Numbered from the stretch's first letter, positions 26,445-36,475 are shown. The stretch is 64,000 nucleotides of DNA from Haloarcula hispanica ATCC 33960 (GCF_000223905.1 NC_015944.1:1-64000), one strand, 5' to 3'. Notes: generated by a model not told the origin, from the letters alone. Translations and numbers: made by a program.

Positions 26445-26805
26445 ATGTTGAGTCTCGTTTATCAGGTTATATGATTTTGGTATATCGAACGTACAGTTTG
26501 TCGGTGCGACCGCTTTCGACAGCACATACTGATCCGACCGGTATGATCGCTCAGTAAGGTGGACTCCGCAGTCCAGCACAATCTGACCCAGAAACAGTTT
26601 CGCGACCGCTCTCTACATGAACTTTTATTAATGACGCTGTCAATGGAGCAAACGATATGCGCTGTTGGACAAGTCGGCTTAGTCGCCAAGCTAGCCGTAT
26701 AGCGACTGAGAAGTCGCTTCAAAGCATACACGTCGGAAAACTGAATGCACACGCACACTGCTGGGAAGAAAACGATACAGACAATAAGTAATCGACTCAA
26801 TAAGA
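26445..26805. promoter_or_regulatory. Divergent intergenic region, iclR and nhaC
   Basis: 361 bases without a gene between divergent iclR and nhaC. The iclR side is AT-rich (GTTTATCAGGTTATATGATT at about 26457-26476). I see no strong inverted repeat that I would call the IclR operator. Confidence 0.35.
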
Positions 26806-28272
26806 ATGAGCTCCGAATTCGACATCAAGTTGTACGACGATATTGATCCCGAAGACCGACCCTCTCTGGGAGAAGCGCTGATCCCTATTATCGGGATGCT
26901 AACCGCGCTGGGCATTGGTATCGGCATCTATGGACTTGACCCGCAGTTCCCACTCCTCTGGGGCATTGCATTCACTGGGCTGTTCAGTTACTACCGGTTC
27001 GATATATCCTGGGACGAGATGTACTCCGGGATTACACATACGCTGCTAATGGGCATTCAGGTCGTGTTTATCCTGTTTATCGTCTACGCTCTCATCTCGA
27101 CCTGGATACAGGCCGGAACGATTCCGACGCTCATGTACTACGGGCTTGACCTGCTGCACCCGATAGTGTTCCTGCCGCTCACGGCGATCATTACTGCAGC
27201 GATAACGTTTGCCATCGGCTCATCATGGACCGCAGCGGGGACGCTCGGTGTTGCCTTCATAGGCATCGGATCGGGACTCGGACTCCCTGAACCGATGACC
27301 GCGGGCGCAATCCTCACAGGTGCATACACGGGAGACAAACAGTCACCACTCTCGGACACGACAAACCTCGCTTCGGCGGTGACAAACACTGACCTGTACG
27401 ACCACATTAACGCAATGCGGGCAGGCACTTTCCTTGCCTTCTCCATTGCTGTTGTCCTGTACGCCGGTCTCGGCATCCGCGCGTCAGGAGCGATTCCCGT
27501 GGACCGCATCGCCGAGATACAGACGGCGCTCACGGGCTCGTTCACGATCTCTCCGCTCGCTTTCTTCCCGCTTCTCGTTACATTTGGGCTGGCGATATAC
27601 GGTATCTCCGCTATTCCAGCTCTTGGTGCTGGTGTCTTTGCCGGTGCGATAACATCGGCCGTGCTTCAGGGGAACTCGTTCACATCGGTCTGGACCGTCG
27701 CACAGAGCGGAACAAGCCCGGAAACGGGGATGGAGCTCGTGAACGGCCTCCTCGCAAGCGGTGGGATGGTCGGCGGTGCATGGGCCGTAACAATTGCCAT
27801 CGCCGCACTCGCACTGGGTGGTCTGTTCGAATGCACTGGGATTATCGCTGTCCTGGCACATCACCTCGGCCAGCTCAGTGACAGCGTCGGTAGCCTCACT
27901 GGAATCACGGTCCTGTCATCAGTCTCGATGAATGTCCTTGCGGCAGAACAGTATATCAGTATCGTTGTTCCCGGCGTGACGCTCGGGAGCCTCTACGAAG
28001 AGAAGGGCCTCAAGACCGAAAACCTCTCCCGGGCAATTGAGTCCTCTGGCACCGTCACGAGCGCGCTCATTCCGTGGAATAGCGGCGCGGTGTTCATGGC
28101 CGGAACGCTTGGCGTCAGTACGTTCCAGTACGCCCCCTACTACTTCTTGGGCTTCCTTTCGCCGCTTATCCTCATTCTCATGGGAGTTACCGGCTGGCAA
28201 ATCACGTATACCGAGACCGAGACTGACAGCCAGACTCCGAGTAATGTGGCTGCGCCGGCAGATAGTGACTGA
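26806..28272 (+). CDS. nhaC: NhaC-family Na+/H+ antiporter
   Basis: 488-residue membrane protein with about eleven or twelve helices. The family blocks are visible: FAIGSSWTAAGTLGVAFIGIG (about 131-151), LTGAYTGDKQSPLSDTTNLASAV (about 168-190), which carries the conserved DKQSPLSDT charge cluster, and SVSMNVLAAEQYISIVVPG. It would expel Na+ in exchange for H+, though NhaC relatives include malate-lactate antiporters, which an IclR regulator next door would also suit. The C-terminus is short and acidic. Confidence 0.92.
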   Translation: MSSEFDIKLYDDIDPEDRPSLGEALIPIIGMLTALGIGIGIYGLDPQFPLLWGIAFTGLFSYYRFDISWDEMYSGITHTLLMGIQVVFILFIVYALISTWIQAGTIPTLMYYGLDLLHPIVFLPLTAIITAAITFAIGSSWTAAGTLGVAFIGIGSGLGLPEPMTAGAILTGAYTGDKQSPLSDTTNLASAVTNTDLYDHINAMRAGTFLAFSIAVVLYAGLGIRASGAIPVDRIAEIQTALTGSFTISPLAFFPLLVTFGLAIYGISAIPALGAGVFAGAITSAVLQGNSFTSVWTVAQSGTSPETGMELVNGLLASGGMVGGAWAVTIAIAALALGGLFECTGIIAVLAHHLGQLSDSVGSLTGITVLSSVSMNVLAAEQYISIVVPGVTLGSLYEEKGLKTENLSRAIESSGTVTSALIPWNSGAVFMAGTLGVSTFQYAPYYFLGFLSPLILILMGVTGWQITYTETETDSQTPSNVAAPADSD

Positions 28273-28690
28273 GCGCACTGCCCGGCGATAGCGGGTAAGT
28301 ACCCCGGACCTCACTGCGATTCGGAATCACAGGCACCATTCGAGTCCACCGAACCGGATATACTCACTTATTGGTGACAAATATCGACGTCTTCGAATAT
28401 CCCAACCGAAATAGGCGGTAAATACCTTTGAAAATCTGAACTCAAATATAAGGGTATCTGTTTATATACATATACTACAAGAATATAGAAATAACTATCA
28501 ATACAAGGCCACTCAGCCCAATCCTGGGTGCATACTCTTGTCGACGCTGGGGGGAATGGATGTGAAAATCCCTGCATGGGGGCGTACGACTGTCACATCG
28601 AAACGGCTGAACACCCGGAACTGGGAGCGATTAACCACTGAAGCGCAGTTCACGATGTTCTGTAACGCTAGGGCCTCTCGTTAGGGAAGT
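28273..28690. other. Gene-free AT-rich stretch after nhaC
   Basis: 418 bases with no supported gene. 28370-28500 is AT-rich with TATA-like runs. No repeat or stable hairpin recognised. Confidence 0.35.
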
Positions 28691-29095
28691 TCAGACCACT
28701 ACCACACGGTCGGTCTGCCAGCAGCCTCGGAATTCGCCGACGGACTGCACTGATAGACCGAACTCGTACGTGGTCGTTCGTCCGTCCGGCCCTGTGATCG
28801 TTATCCGCTGTTCAGCGTAGTTCTCGTTTCGCTCGACAGGGCCTCGCACGGCCTCTCCGAAGTCGATCATCGGGCGGTACTGCGGTGACTCGACCATGGC
28901 TATAAATCGGTCCAGTGGCCCAGTCGAGCGGCGGTTGGCTGGGGAGGCGAAATTGTACGCCGTCATGATACCCGCGTTTTCAAACGGGTCGTCGTTCGTT
29001 TCTAGCGCATTGAGCTGGAGGGCAACAGCATCACCAGGGCTGTATGTCTCGCTGGGCGTCGGAAGGCCGGTCACCGGGTACTCGTGTTCTGGCAT
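28691..29095 (-). CDS. DUF4864-type protein
   Basis: 134 residues. The conserved stretch AYNFASPANRRSTGPLDRFIAMVESPQYRPMI (about 46-77) matches DUF4864 proteins, which have a cystatin/NTF2-like fold and unknown function. The C-terminal half is alternating strands (QRITITGPDGRTTTYEFGLSV) ending in WQTDRVVVV. It has no signal peptide, so cytoplasmic. Divergent from the LOV-like gene. Confidence 0.8.
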   Translation of the reverse strand: MPEHEYPVTGLPTPSETYSPGDAVALQLNALETNDDPFENAGIMTAYNFASPANRRSTGPLDRFIAMVESPQYRPMIDFGEAVRGPVERNENYAEQRITITGPDGRTTTYEFGLSVQSVGEFRGCWQTDRVVVV

Positions 29096-29224
29096 TGATA
29101 TCGTAGGTGCCGTGTGTCTCTGAAACAGGGGCTATACCAGCATGAATGGCACGGCTGATCGGCTATAAACCCGGATATCGACGGGCGTTTGTGTTCCCGG
29201 CAGCTAGAACTGGCGACTGCGAAC

Positions 29225-29784
29225 ATGGCCGCACTCAGGGACGCACTTATCGAGACCATGTTGCTCGACGAGGAGCGGTTTCGCCGGCGGCTTCCGGACC
29301 TTGTCGAAACACACAAGCTCCGGAGTGTCGACCCGGATCCTACCGGCGAGTCGCCGGCAGACATTCTCCAGAACATCGATGCGCTCAATCCCGACTCTGT
29401 GACTCCCTTCGAGCGAAAGATTATCGCGAAAATAGTGCGACTTGGTACGGCACCGCTGGGCCTGACACTCACCGGGCCTGCATACCAAGATAATCCGCTC
29501 AGATATGCGACACAGACGTTCAGAGAGATGACTGGCTATTCGTTGGCTGCACTCCGTGGGGAGAACCTTCGACTTCTGCAAGGGCCGGCAACGGACCCAG
29601 AGTCGGTCGCGTCGCTTCAGGGGGGATCGACATCTGGGAACAGCGAACCGTCGAACTGTGGAACTACCGGGCAGACGGCACACGGTTCAGAAACCGAGTG
29701 ACGATAGTTCCACTCACCGGCCCCAACGGGTCCATCACGAACTGGCTCGGCGTGCAGAAGGCCATCGACACAGCAGACAGCTAA
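29225..29784 (+). pseudogene. LOV-like PAS protein, frameshifted at a G tract
   Basis: From the ATG at 29225 a helical N-terminus leads into a PAS/LOV domain (GLTLTGPAYQDNPLRYATQTFREMTGYSLAALRGENLRLLQGPATDPES). At 29630-29635, a run of six G, the frame is lost; the rest (IDIWEQRTVELWNYRADGTRFRNRVTI...NWLGVQKAI) continues in the plus-one frame to a stop at 29782-29784. One missing G explains it. The LOV photoactive Cys (usually in GxNCRFLQ) is Leu here (GENLRLLQ), so even the intact protein would not form the flavin adduct. A TATA-like GGCTATAAAC is at 29161-29170. Confidence 0.78.
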
Positions 29785-29830
29785 CTATCGGTGGCACGAC
29801 TCAGCGATACGTCCGACTCCGGGTGCCCGG

Positions 29831-30823
29831 TCAGCCCGCAGTGTAGAGGAGATACGCCAGTGCTCCCGTCATCCCGACGGCAATCATCCACGCCCATCCG
29901 GTTAGCCGGACACGCTGTCCGTACTCGCTCAAATCACCGTCGTCGGTTCCGAGTATTGTGACGACCCGACTCGGATGCCTGAACGGACTCGGCGGTTTTG
30001 GCGCAGACAGCCGCTGCCGGAGCTGCCGGTACTTGGTGAACGACCAGACGCCGTACAGACACACTGAGAGAATCATCCCGACCCAGAAGCTGAACCCCGC
30101 GAGCATCGGGAGCCCAACCGGTCCTAAAAAGGCTGCCTGAATATCCTGTGGCGGGCCTTCGAACCCACCAGTGGTGTTCAACAGGCCGAAAACTAACGCG
30201 ACCAGCGAGAGCCAGAACCCGACGAAACAGACACTGAGTCCCTGTTTCGAGAGCCGGTGGATTGTCTCACCGTGGCTGTCAACCCACGTCTCGCGTGGCG
30301 CTGGCTGCACCTCGCTTGCCGGACGGAGCTCCTGCTGGCCCGGGTTCTTCGCCCCCAGCCCGGAAAGCACCCCGATGACGGAGAGGAAACCGCCGACGGC
30401 GATGGCTTGCAGCGGCCACGGCGTCCGCTCTCGAATCAGGAACGCGTCGTCCGGGTCGGCTGGTGAGACGTATGCGCGGGCCGTCGTACCCGGCTCGTAG
30501 GACTCGACTACCGACTCCGCCCTCGATCGGTCGGAGTACGTCCGTACGCCCGTACTCGGGAACACCTGCTCGCTGGTGTACGTCTCCCCCTGATACTGGT
30601 ACGTATAGCGGATCTCCGGTTCGTAGTCGATTCCTCGTCCGCCGTCCATTCGATCGACACTGGAATCGGTGATGGTTGCCTGCACGGGAACGGCGTTGTC
30701 GACCGCCTGTGACTGCTGGACGTAGTCGTACCCTCCGAATCCGAGAAGCCCAACGGCGAGGAGCAACAGAAGCGCATTCCTCTGTGAGAGGTGGAGGGTC
30801 GTGATTCCGAGCGGGACCTTCAT
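29831..30823 (-). CDS. DUF3592 membrane protein
   Basis: 330 residues. An N-terminal membrane helix (ALLLLLAVGLLGFGGYDYV), an extracytoplasmic beta domain (about 45-120: YEPEIRYTYQYQGETYTSEQVFPS ... YEPGTTARAYVSPADPDDAFL), which is the DUF3592 module, then four further membrane helices. DUF3592 proteins are of unknown function. The N-terminal domain is complete and the extra C-terminal helices are typical of haloarchaeal versions. Confidence 0.85.
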   Translation of the reverse strand: MKVPLGITTLHLSQRNALLLLLAVGLLGFGGYDYVQQSQAVDNAVPVQATITDSSVDRMDGGRGIDYEPEIRYTYQYQGETYTSEQVFPSTGVRTYSDRSRAESVVESYEPGTTARAYVSPADPDDAFLIRERTPWPLQAIAVGGFLSVIGVLSGLGAKNPGQQELRPASEVQPAPRETWVDSHGETIHRLSKQGLSVCFVGFWLSLVALVFGLLNTTGGFEGPPQDIQAAFLGPVGLPMLAGFSFWVGMILSVCLYGVWSFTKYRQLRQRLSAPKPPSPFRHPSRVVTILGTDDGDLSEYGQRVRLTGWAWMIAVGMTGALAYLLYTAG

Positions 30824-30920
30824 TTCAGTACACAGTATCGTATTCCCCTCGTATGAGAGTCACGCCCCAAACAGGCTTCACAGCTCGGTCGCGTTCTGGT
30901 AGGGAGCGACCGAACCAGCG

Positions 30921-32549
30921 TCACTCGTCGTCTACCTTTCCGTCGCGTCGGTCACGTTCCCTCGCTGCCGGGTCCCGCTCTGCTGGGTCACCGTGCCCGC
31001 CGCCACCGGGCGTTCGGACCGAGACGGTCGTCCCGGCCTCGACGTCAACGGAGGCCTTCGCGGGGACCGGTTCGCCGTCGACCAGATTCTCCCCTGTCGC
31101 GCCGTCTTCGCCGCCGTCGATTCCAGCGGGGGCCGTCCGCCGGCGCTCCGTCAGTAGGGACACGGTGGCGTCTGTCTCGACGGTGACGGTTCGTTCGAGG
31201 CCCAGGCCGCCACGGTATCGGCCGTCGCCGCCGCTCGACGGACGCAGCGCGTACCGCTCGACCCGGAGCGGATACTCGGTCTCCATCGCTTCGACGGGCG
31301 TGTTGAGCGTGTTTGTCATTCCGACCTGGACGCCGTCCATCCCGTCCTTCTCGGGCCTGGCACCGAACCCGCCGCCGATTGTCTCGTAATACGTGAAATC
31401 GCCGGTTCGGTCGCCGATGATGAGGTTGTTCATCGTTCCCTGTCCACCGGCAGGAACCTTGTCGGGGACTGCTTCGGCAAGCGCCGCCAGCGTGACGTCC
31501 ATGACGCGCTGGCTGGTCTCGACGTTGCCACCGACGACCGCTGCTGGCGGCTTCGGGTCGAGTATCGACCCTTCAGGTACGGACACGGATACCGGCTCGT
31601 AACAGCCGTGGTTCGGCGGAATCTCCGGGTCGGTTATCGCTCGGACGACGAAGTAGACCGCGCTCTTCGCGACTGAAAGCGGCGCGTTCAGGTTGCCCGC
31701 CACTTGGTCGGCGGTCCCATCGAAGTCGACAGCTATCGAGGCCCCATCGATGGTGACGGCCACCTCAATCGGGATGTCGGTATCGGTCACGCCGTCGCCT
31801 TCGAGGATATCCTGCGCTCGATACGTCCCGTCCGGGAGCCCGTCGAGTTCAGCTTCGACCCGCTCGCGGGAGTACTCGATGACAGCATCGAACGCGTCGA
31901 GCAGGGTCGCCCCGTGTTCTTCGAGGAGTTCACCGATGCGTTCCTCGGCCCGGACGTTCGCGGCGCGCTGGGCTCGCAGATCCGCCTCGCGCTCGTCCGG
32001 TGTCCGGACGTTGGCACGGATGAGGTCGTGGACCGCCTCGTTGGGCTCGCCGCCGTCGACGAGTCGAACCGCGGGCAGTCGAAGCCCTTCCTCGTAAATC
32101 TCCTGTGCACCCGGTGGCATACTTCCCGGCGAACTCCCGCCTACGTCGGCATGATGGGCTCGCGAGACGGCGTACCCGACTATCTCGTCGTTGGGCGCGA
32201 TCGTCGAGACGAGCGTGATGTCCGGGAGGTGTGTCCCGCCGGCGAACGGGTCGTTGACGATGAAGACGTCGCCCGGTTTCGGGTCCTTCTGGAGGACAAT
32301 ATCCACCGCGTCGGGCATCGCGCCGAGGTGGACCGGAATATGCTCCGCCTGTGCGACCATCCGACCCGACGCGTCGAAGAGCGCCGTCGAACAGTCCTGT
32401 CGCTCCTTGATGTTCGGGGAGTACGCCCCCCGGATGAGCACATGTCCCATCTCGGTTGCAACGCTTTCTAGCTGGTTCCTGAGTATTTCCAGCGTTACGG
32501 GGTCGATTGCCTCCTGTTCGTCACTCGATGTGGTGGCTTCGTCATTCAT
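30921..32549 (-). CDS. hyuB: Hydantoinase B/oxoprolinase subunit
   Basis: 542-residue B subunit of an ATP-dependent hydantoinase/5-oxoprolinase/acetone-carboxylase-type enzyme. Hallmarks: VTLEILRNQLESVATEMGHVLIRGAYSPNIKERQDCSTALFD, HIPVHLGAMPDAV, DVFIVNDPFAGGTHLPDITL and, late, RVERYALRPSSGGDGRYRGGLGLER. It overlaps the end of hyuA (ATGA), so both are translated together. The substrate (hydantoin, 5-oxoproline or a related lactam) cannot be told from sequence. Confidence 0.93.
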   Translation of the reverse strand: MNDEATTSSDEQEAIDPVTLEILRNQLESVATEMGHVLIRGAYSPNIKERQDCSTALFDASGRMVAQAEHIPVHLGAMPDAVDIVLQKDPKPGDVFIVNDPFAGGTHLPDITLVSTIAPNDEIVGYAVSRAHHADVGGSSPGSMPPGAQEIYEEGLRLPAVRLVDGGEPNEAVHDLIRANVRTPDEREADLRAQRAANVRAEERIGELLEEHGATLLDAFDAVIEYSRERVEAELDGLPDGTYRAQDILEGDGVTDTDIPIEVAVTIDGASIAVDFDGTADQVAGNLNAPLSVAKSAVYFVVRAITDPEIPPNHGCYEPVSVSVPEGSILDPKPPAAVVGGNVETSQRVMDVTLAALAEAVPDKVPAGGQGTMNNLIIGDRTGDFTYYETIGGGFGARPEKDGMDGVQVGMTNTLNTPVEAMETEYPLRVERYALRPSSGGDGRYRGGLGLERTVTVETDATVSLLTERRRTAPAGIDGGEDGATGENLVDGEPVPAKASVDVEAGTTVSVRTPGGGGHGDPAERDPAARERDRRDGKVDDE

Positions 32550-34540
32550 TCGTCGCTCACCTCTGCTGTCAGCGTCCCGTCATCGCGAACCCGGACATTC
32601 CAGGCCGGTGGGATGACGATTGTGCTCTCATCGCCCTCGACAATCGCGGGGCCGTCGATTTCGTCCCGTGGTGGCAACTTCGGCCGCTCGTAAACCGGGG
32701 TTTCGCGGACCTCATCGGCGAACACCGCCTCGCGAGAGCCCTTCTGTGGGTCGCCATCGGCATCGTACTCGACCGGCGGTGCGCTCCGCTCGACGGTCGT
32801 CGTCACGCGACAGTTCACCAGTTCGACGGATTCGTCTGCCCGATACCCGTACGCGGACTCGTGGGCTGCTCCGAACCGCTCGCGGGCGTCTGCGGTGTCG
32901 AACGGCCGGTCGACGTCCACGGTGAGTTCGAAGCTCTGGCCGGCATACCGGAGGTCGGCTGAGTGTCGCACTGTCGCCGCCTCGCGGTCGCTGACTTCAG
33001 CCAGTAGCTCTTCGGACAACTCCTCGTAGACTGCGTCGACATCGTCGGGGTCGACCGCGCCGAGCGAGCGCTGATACGTCCGTACTGCGTCGCGCTTCTC
33101 GTCGGCTGCGAGCAGGCCATATGCCGACAACACGCCTGAGGCGCGCGGAATCACGACCCGGTCGATATCGAGGCTGTCCGCGATGGACGCCGCGTGCATC
33201 GGCCCGGCACCCCCGAATGCGGCGAGGCCGAACTTCCGCGGGTCGTACCCACGCTCGACGGTCACAGAACGGATGGCCCTGGTCATGTTCGCGTTCGCGA
33301 CGCGATAGACGCCCCGGGCGGCTTCCAGTGGACCGCCGAGTCCTGCCTCGTCGGCAAGGTCCGCGAGTGCATCGTATGCCGCGTCCTCGTCGAGCGATAG
33401 TTCCCCACCCAGGCTGGTGCTTGCACCGATGTAGCCCAGCACGAGGTTGGCGTCGGTGACGGTCGGCTCAGTCCCGCCCTTCCCGTAGCAGGCGGGGCCG
33501 GGGTCGGCCCCGGCGGAACGTGGTCCGATCCGGAGTGCCCCCCCGGCGTCGACCCAGGCGATGGACCCGCCGCCGGCTCCGACTGTTTCGACATCGACCA
33601 TCGGCGTCTTGATCGGCCGCTCGTTGATGACGCCCTCCGTGGTCCGTTCGGCCTCGCCGTCGCGGACGAGACTCACGTCGCTAGAGGTCCCGCCCATGTC
33701 GAACGTGACCAGCCCGTCCTGTTCGTCGGCCGCCATCGACCCTGCCCCCACGACGCCGGCGGCAGGGCCCGAGAGAACCGTCGTCACAGCGTTCCGCCTG
33801 ACGGTATCGGCGTCGGTGATGCCGCCGTTGGCCTGCATGATCCGTGGCTGTGGAACCCCGAGGTCCCGAGCACGGTCGGTGAGGTGACTGACGTAGTGGT
33901 CAATCGCCGGCCGTACGTACGCGTCGACGGCCGTCGTCGAGGTTCGTTCGTACTCGCGGAACTCGGCGAGGACTTCGTGGGAAGCCGAGACGGGAACGTC
34001 GAGTTCGTCCCGCAGGATGTCTGCGACGTGCTGTTCGTTTTCAGGGTGCGCGTACGCGTGCAAGAGCGAGACGGCGACGGATTCGACATCCAGATCGCGT
34101 AACTGCGCGGCGATTGCCCGGACTTCGGCCTCGTCGACGGGCTCTTCGATACCGTCGGTGGTCGTCCGTTCGGACACTTCGAAGCGTCGGCGTCTGGGAA
34201 CCAGCGGTGTCGGCTTTTCCGCGGACAGGTCATACAGCGACGGGCGATCCTGGCGGCCGATTTCCAGCACGTCCCGGAACCCGTCGGTCGTGACGAGCGC
34301 GGTCTTTGCGCCGTCCTCTTCGAGGAGTGCGTTGACCGAGACGGTCATCGCGTGAGAGAACTCGGTCACGCTCTCCGGGTCGATGTCGGCCGCTTCGCAG
34401 GCCTTCTCGATCCCGGCGATTACGCCCTCGCTCTGGTCTTCGGTGCTCGGGACTTTCGCAGTTACGAGCGTGCCGTCGAGCGACAGCGTCACGTCGGTGA
34501 AGGTTCCACCGACGTCGACACCGATCCGCCGGTCTCCCAT
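32546..34540 (-). CDS. hyuA: Hydantoinase A/oxoprolinase subunit
   Basis: 664-residue ATP-binding A subunit. The actin/Hsp70-like nucleotide fold begins with IGVDVGGTFTDVTL (about residues 5-18). Other blocks are FSHAMTVSVNALLEE, LVTTDGFRDVLEIGRQDRPSLY, QANGGITDADTVRRNAVTTVLSGPAAGVVGA, VTFDMGGTSSDVSL and AAFGGAGPMHA. It starts directly after the Nramp-like gene (no gap) and overlaps hyuB, so the three form one operon. It phosphorylates the substrate, and the B subunit completes ring opening, in characterised relatives. Confidence 0.93.
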   Translation of the reverse strand: MGDRRIGVDVGGTFTDVTLSLDGTLVTAKVPSTEDQSEGVIAGIEKACEAADIDPESVTEFSHAMTVSVNALLEEDGAKTALVTTDGFRDVLEIGRQDRPSLYDLSAEKPTPLVPRRRRFEVSERTTTDGIEEPVDEAEVRAIAAQLRDLDVESVAVSLLHAYAHPENEQHVADILRDELDVPVSASHEVLAEFREYERTSTTAVDAYVRPAIDHYVSHLTDRARDLGVPQPRIMQANGGITDADTVRRNAVTTVLSGPAAGVVGAGSMAADEQDGLVTFDMGGTSSDVSLVRDGEAERTTEGVINERPIKTPMVDVETVGAGGGSIAWVDAGGALRIGPRSAGADPGPACYGKGGTEPTVTDANLVLGYIGASTSLGGELSLDEDAAYDALADLADEAGLGGPLEAARGVYRVANANMTRAIRSVTVERGYDPRKFGLAAFGGAGPMHAASIADSLDIDRVVIPRASGVLSAYGLLAADEKRDAVRTYQRSLGAVDPDDVDAVYEELSEELLAEVSDREAATVRHSADLRYAGQSFELTVDVDRPFDTADARERFGAAHESAYGYRADESVELVNCRVTTTVERSAPPVEYDADGDPQKGSREAVFADEVRETPVYERPKLPPRDEIDGPAIVEGDESTIVIPPAWNVRVRDDGTLTAEVSDE

Positions 34541-35749
34541 CTACAGCACCCCCGCGACGCTGAGCAGCGTCCGAACGCCGAGCCACACGACGATGAGCGT
34601 CACAATCGCGCCGAGGGCGTTCGCTATCGACCCGTTCGTGTACTCGCCGAGGAGGTCCAGCTGGTTCATCGCGTATATCAGGAATACCGCGACGATCGGC
34701 AATAAAATCCCGTTGACCACCTGTGCAAACACGATGATCTGGACGGGGCTGCCGCCCAGCAACACCGAAAGAACCCCGACACTGAGGATCGTCCCCCAGA
34801 CCGCACGGAACTGTGTGCTCTGCATATCCGAATCCCAGCCGAGTGCACCTGTGGTCGCCCACGCGCCCGCAAGCGGTGCTGTCGTCGCGCTCGTGAACCC
34901 GGCGGCAAAGATGCCGATGCTGAAGAACAGTTCGGCGTACGGACCCGCGATGGGTCGCAGCTGTTCGGCCATCCGGCCGATATCGCTGATCTGGGTTCCT
35001 GGCTCGAACGCTGCAGCCGCGGTGACCATAATCGTAATCGTGATCACGCCGCCTGCGACGATCGAGAGCACCGTGTCGATGCGGGAGTGGCCGATATCGT
35101 CGGGACCGCTCCACCGCTCCTGGACGTTACTCGCATGCAGGAACAGGTTGTACCCGACGATGGTCGTTCCGATGAGGCCGGTGATGAGGTACAGCGACCC
35201 CGAGGGGATACCGGGGACGAACCCCATCGCAATCGAACCGGGATCGGGACCGATGAGGATCGCCGACGCCACGAATGAAAACGCCATCACGGCGACCAGC
35301 CCAATGAGCGCTTTCTCGATCAGCTTGTAGCGCCCAGTGTAGAGCAGGAGTCCGGCGACGAGCCCCATCACGACGCCCCACACCGTCGAGTCGATACCCG
35401 TGATCGTTGCGAGCCCTGCGGCACCGCCGAGGATGTTCCCGGCCTCGTAGGCGGCAGTCCCGATGCCGATCGCGCCGACAACGAGGAATATACTCACGTA
35501 TTCGACGATCTGATTGTCGAACCGCTCTCGAAGTGCTTCACCAAGTCCTTCGCCCGAGACGAGGCCCAGTCGCGCGCTCATCTCTTGGAGAACGATCGTT
35601 GCCCCAATCGAGAAGACCATTGTCCACAGAAGCGCATAGCCGAACTCCGCCCCGGTGACGCTCGCAGTCGTGACCGTGCCTGGGCCGATGAACGCGGCCG
35701 CGACCATCGCTCCTGGACCGACGGCTTTGAGTCGTTTTGTAATGCTCAT
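34541..35749 (-). CDS. Nramp-fold transporter lacking metal-site residues
   Basis: 402 residues, eleven or so membrane helices, first gene of the operon with hyuA and hyuB. In Nramp metal transporters helix 1 has DPGN and helix 6 has MPH. Here the corresponding segments are AAFIGPGTVTTAS (residues 18-30) and TTIVGYNLFLHASNVQ: the Asp, Asn, Met and His are all changed while the backbone motif is kept. Such outgroup members are unlikely to carry Mn or Fe. The operon suggests that it imports the organic substrate of HyuAB; this is inference. Confidence 0.85.
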   Translation of the reverse strand: MSITKRLKAVGPGAMVAAAFIGPGTVTTASVTGAEFGYALLWTMVFSIGATIVLQEMSARLGLVSGEGLGEALRERFDNQIVEYVSIFLVVGAIGIGTAAYEAGNILGGAAGLATITGIDSTVWGVVMGLVAGLLLYTGRYKLIEKALIGLVAVMAFSFVASAILIGPDPGSIAMGFVPGIPSGSLYLITGLIGTTIVGYNLFLHASNVQERWSGPDDIGHSRIDTVLSIVAGGVITITIMVTAAAAFEPGTQISDIGRMAEQLRPIAGPYAELFFSIGIFAAGFTSATTAPLAGAWATTGALGWDSDMQSTQFRAVWGTILSVGVLSVLLGGSPVQIIVFAQVVNGILLPIVAVFLIYAMNQLDLLGEYTNGSIANALGAIVTLIVVWLGVRTLLSVAGVL

Positions 35750-35935
35750 GATTGTTAGTTTTGATAGCCACTGTCACGGTCCCAGCAGGTAATAAAAAAC
35801 ATTGTTAAGACCTGTGTGTAGTCGGCACATCGGTCGTATGAACACTGTGTACGTGTCACCAGATGTGTGAACGAGTACGAAATACCCTATCTCCGGATTC
35901 GAGTCGGTTTGCGTCCCGGGCGGGGGTATTCACTG

Positions 35936-36475
35936 CTAGCGTTCTCGCAACAGCACCTTCGAAACGCTCTCTTCGATCTCGATTTCGAACGGGAGGTCGG
36001 TGATGCTACCGCGGATGAACCGGATCATCAACCATCGCACCGACTCGGATGGGAAAACAACGTGGAAACTCCCTTTTTCGTCCCGTCGAACGGTCAGGAA
36101 CCCACACAGCGAGAGCCATTCGAGAACGTCTTCGAGTGAATCGAACCGCTCGGCGTACTCCTGTGCGTGGTATTGGGCTACCTGATCGATCATTTCGAGA
36201 ACCCCCTCGTCACGTTGTGCTGGATCACTAAACTGGCTCAGGAGTGCGTGCAGCAAGTCGATATCCAGAAGCACATGTTCGCCCGTCGAGAGCATCTCGT
36301 AGTACGTCTGGAGGTGGTCGCTGTCGCTCGCGTGCGCCGAGTCGAAGTTCGCCGCGTAGAACGCGATTGCCTCGCGGATCAGTTGGCTTTGACTTTCCCC
36401 AGTTCGGTCGGTCAGATCCTCTAACGTCTCCTTGGTCTCCTCGTCGAGAGAGACGGTGACGCGGTCGGTTGGCAT
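35936..36475 (-). CDS. Ribbon-helix-helix regulator with long C-terminal domain
   Basis: 179 residues. The N-terminal 45 (DRVTVSLDEETKETLEDLTDRTGESQSQLIREAIAFYAANF) are a CopG/MetJ-type ribbon-helix-helix DNA-binding unit. The C-terminal part is helical and acidic (SDSDHLQTYYEMLSTGEHVLLDIDLLHALLSQF...) and ends in strands; I do not recognise it, but its size suggests a sensor or oligomerisation domain. It stands upstream of the Nramp-hyuAB operon, in the same direction, and could regulate it. Confidence 0.82.
   Translation of the reverse strand: MPTDRVTVSLDEETKETLEDLTDRTGESQSQLIREAIAFYAANFDSAHASDSDHLQTYYEMLSTGEHVLLDIDLLHALLSQFSDPAQRDEGVLEMIDQVAQYHAQEYAERFDSLEDVLEWLSLCGFLTVRRDEKGSFHVVFPSESVRWLMIRFIRGSITDLPFEIEIEESVSKVLLRER

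Noticed and set aside
29630-29635. Programmed frameshift at the G6 tract of the PAS gene
   Set aside because: No slippery heptamer or downstream pseudoknot apparent; a simple one-base loss explains it.
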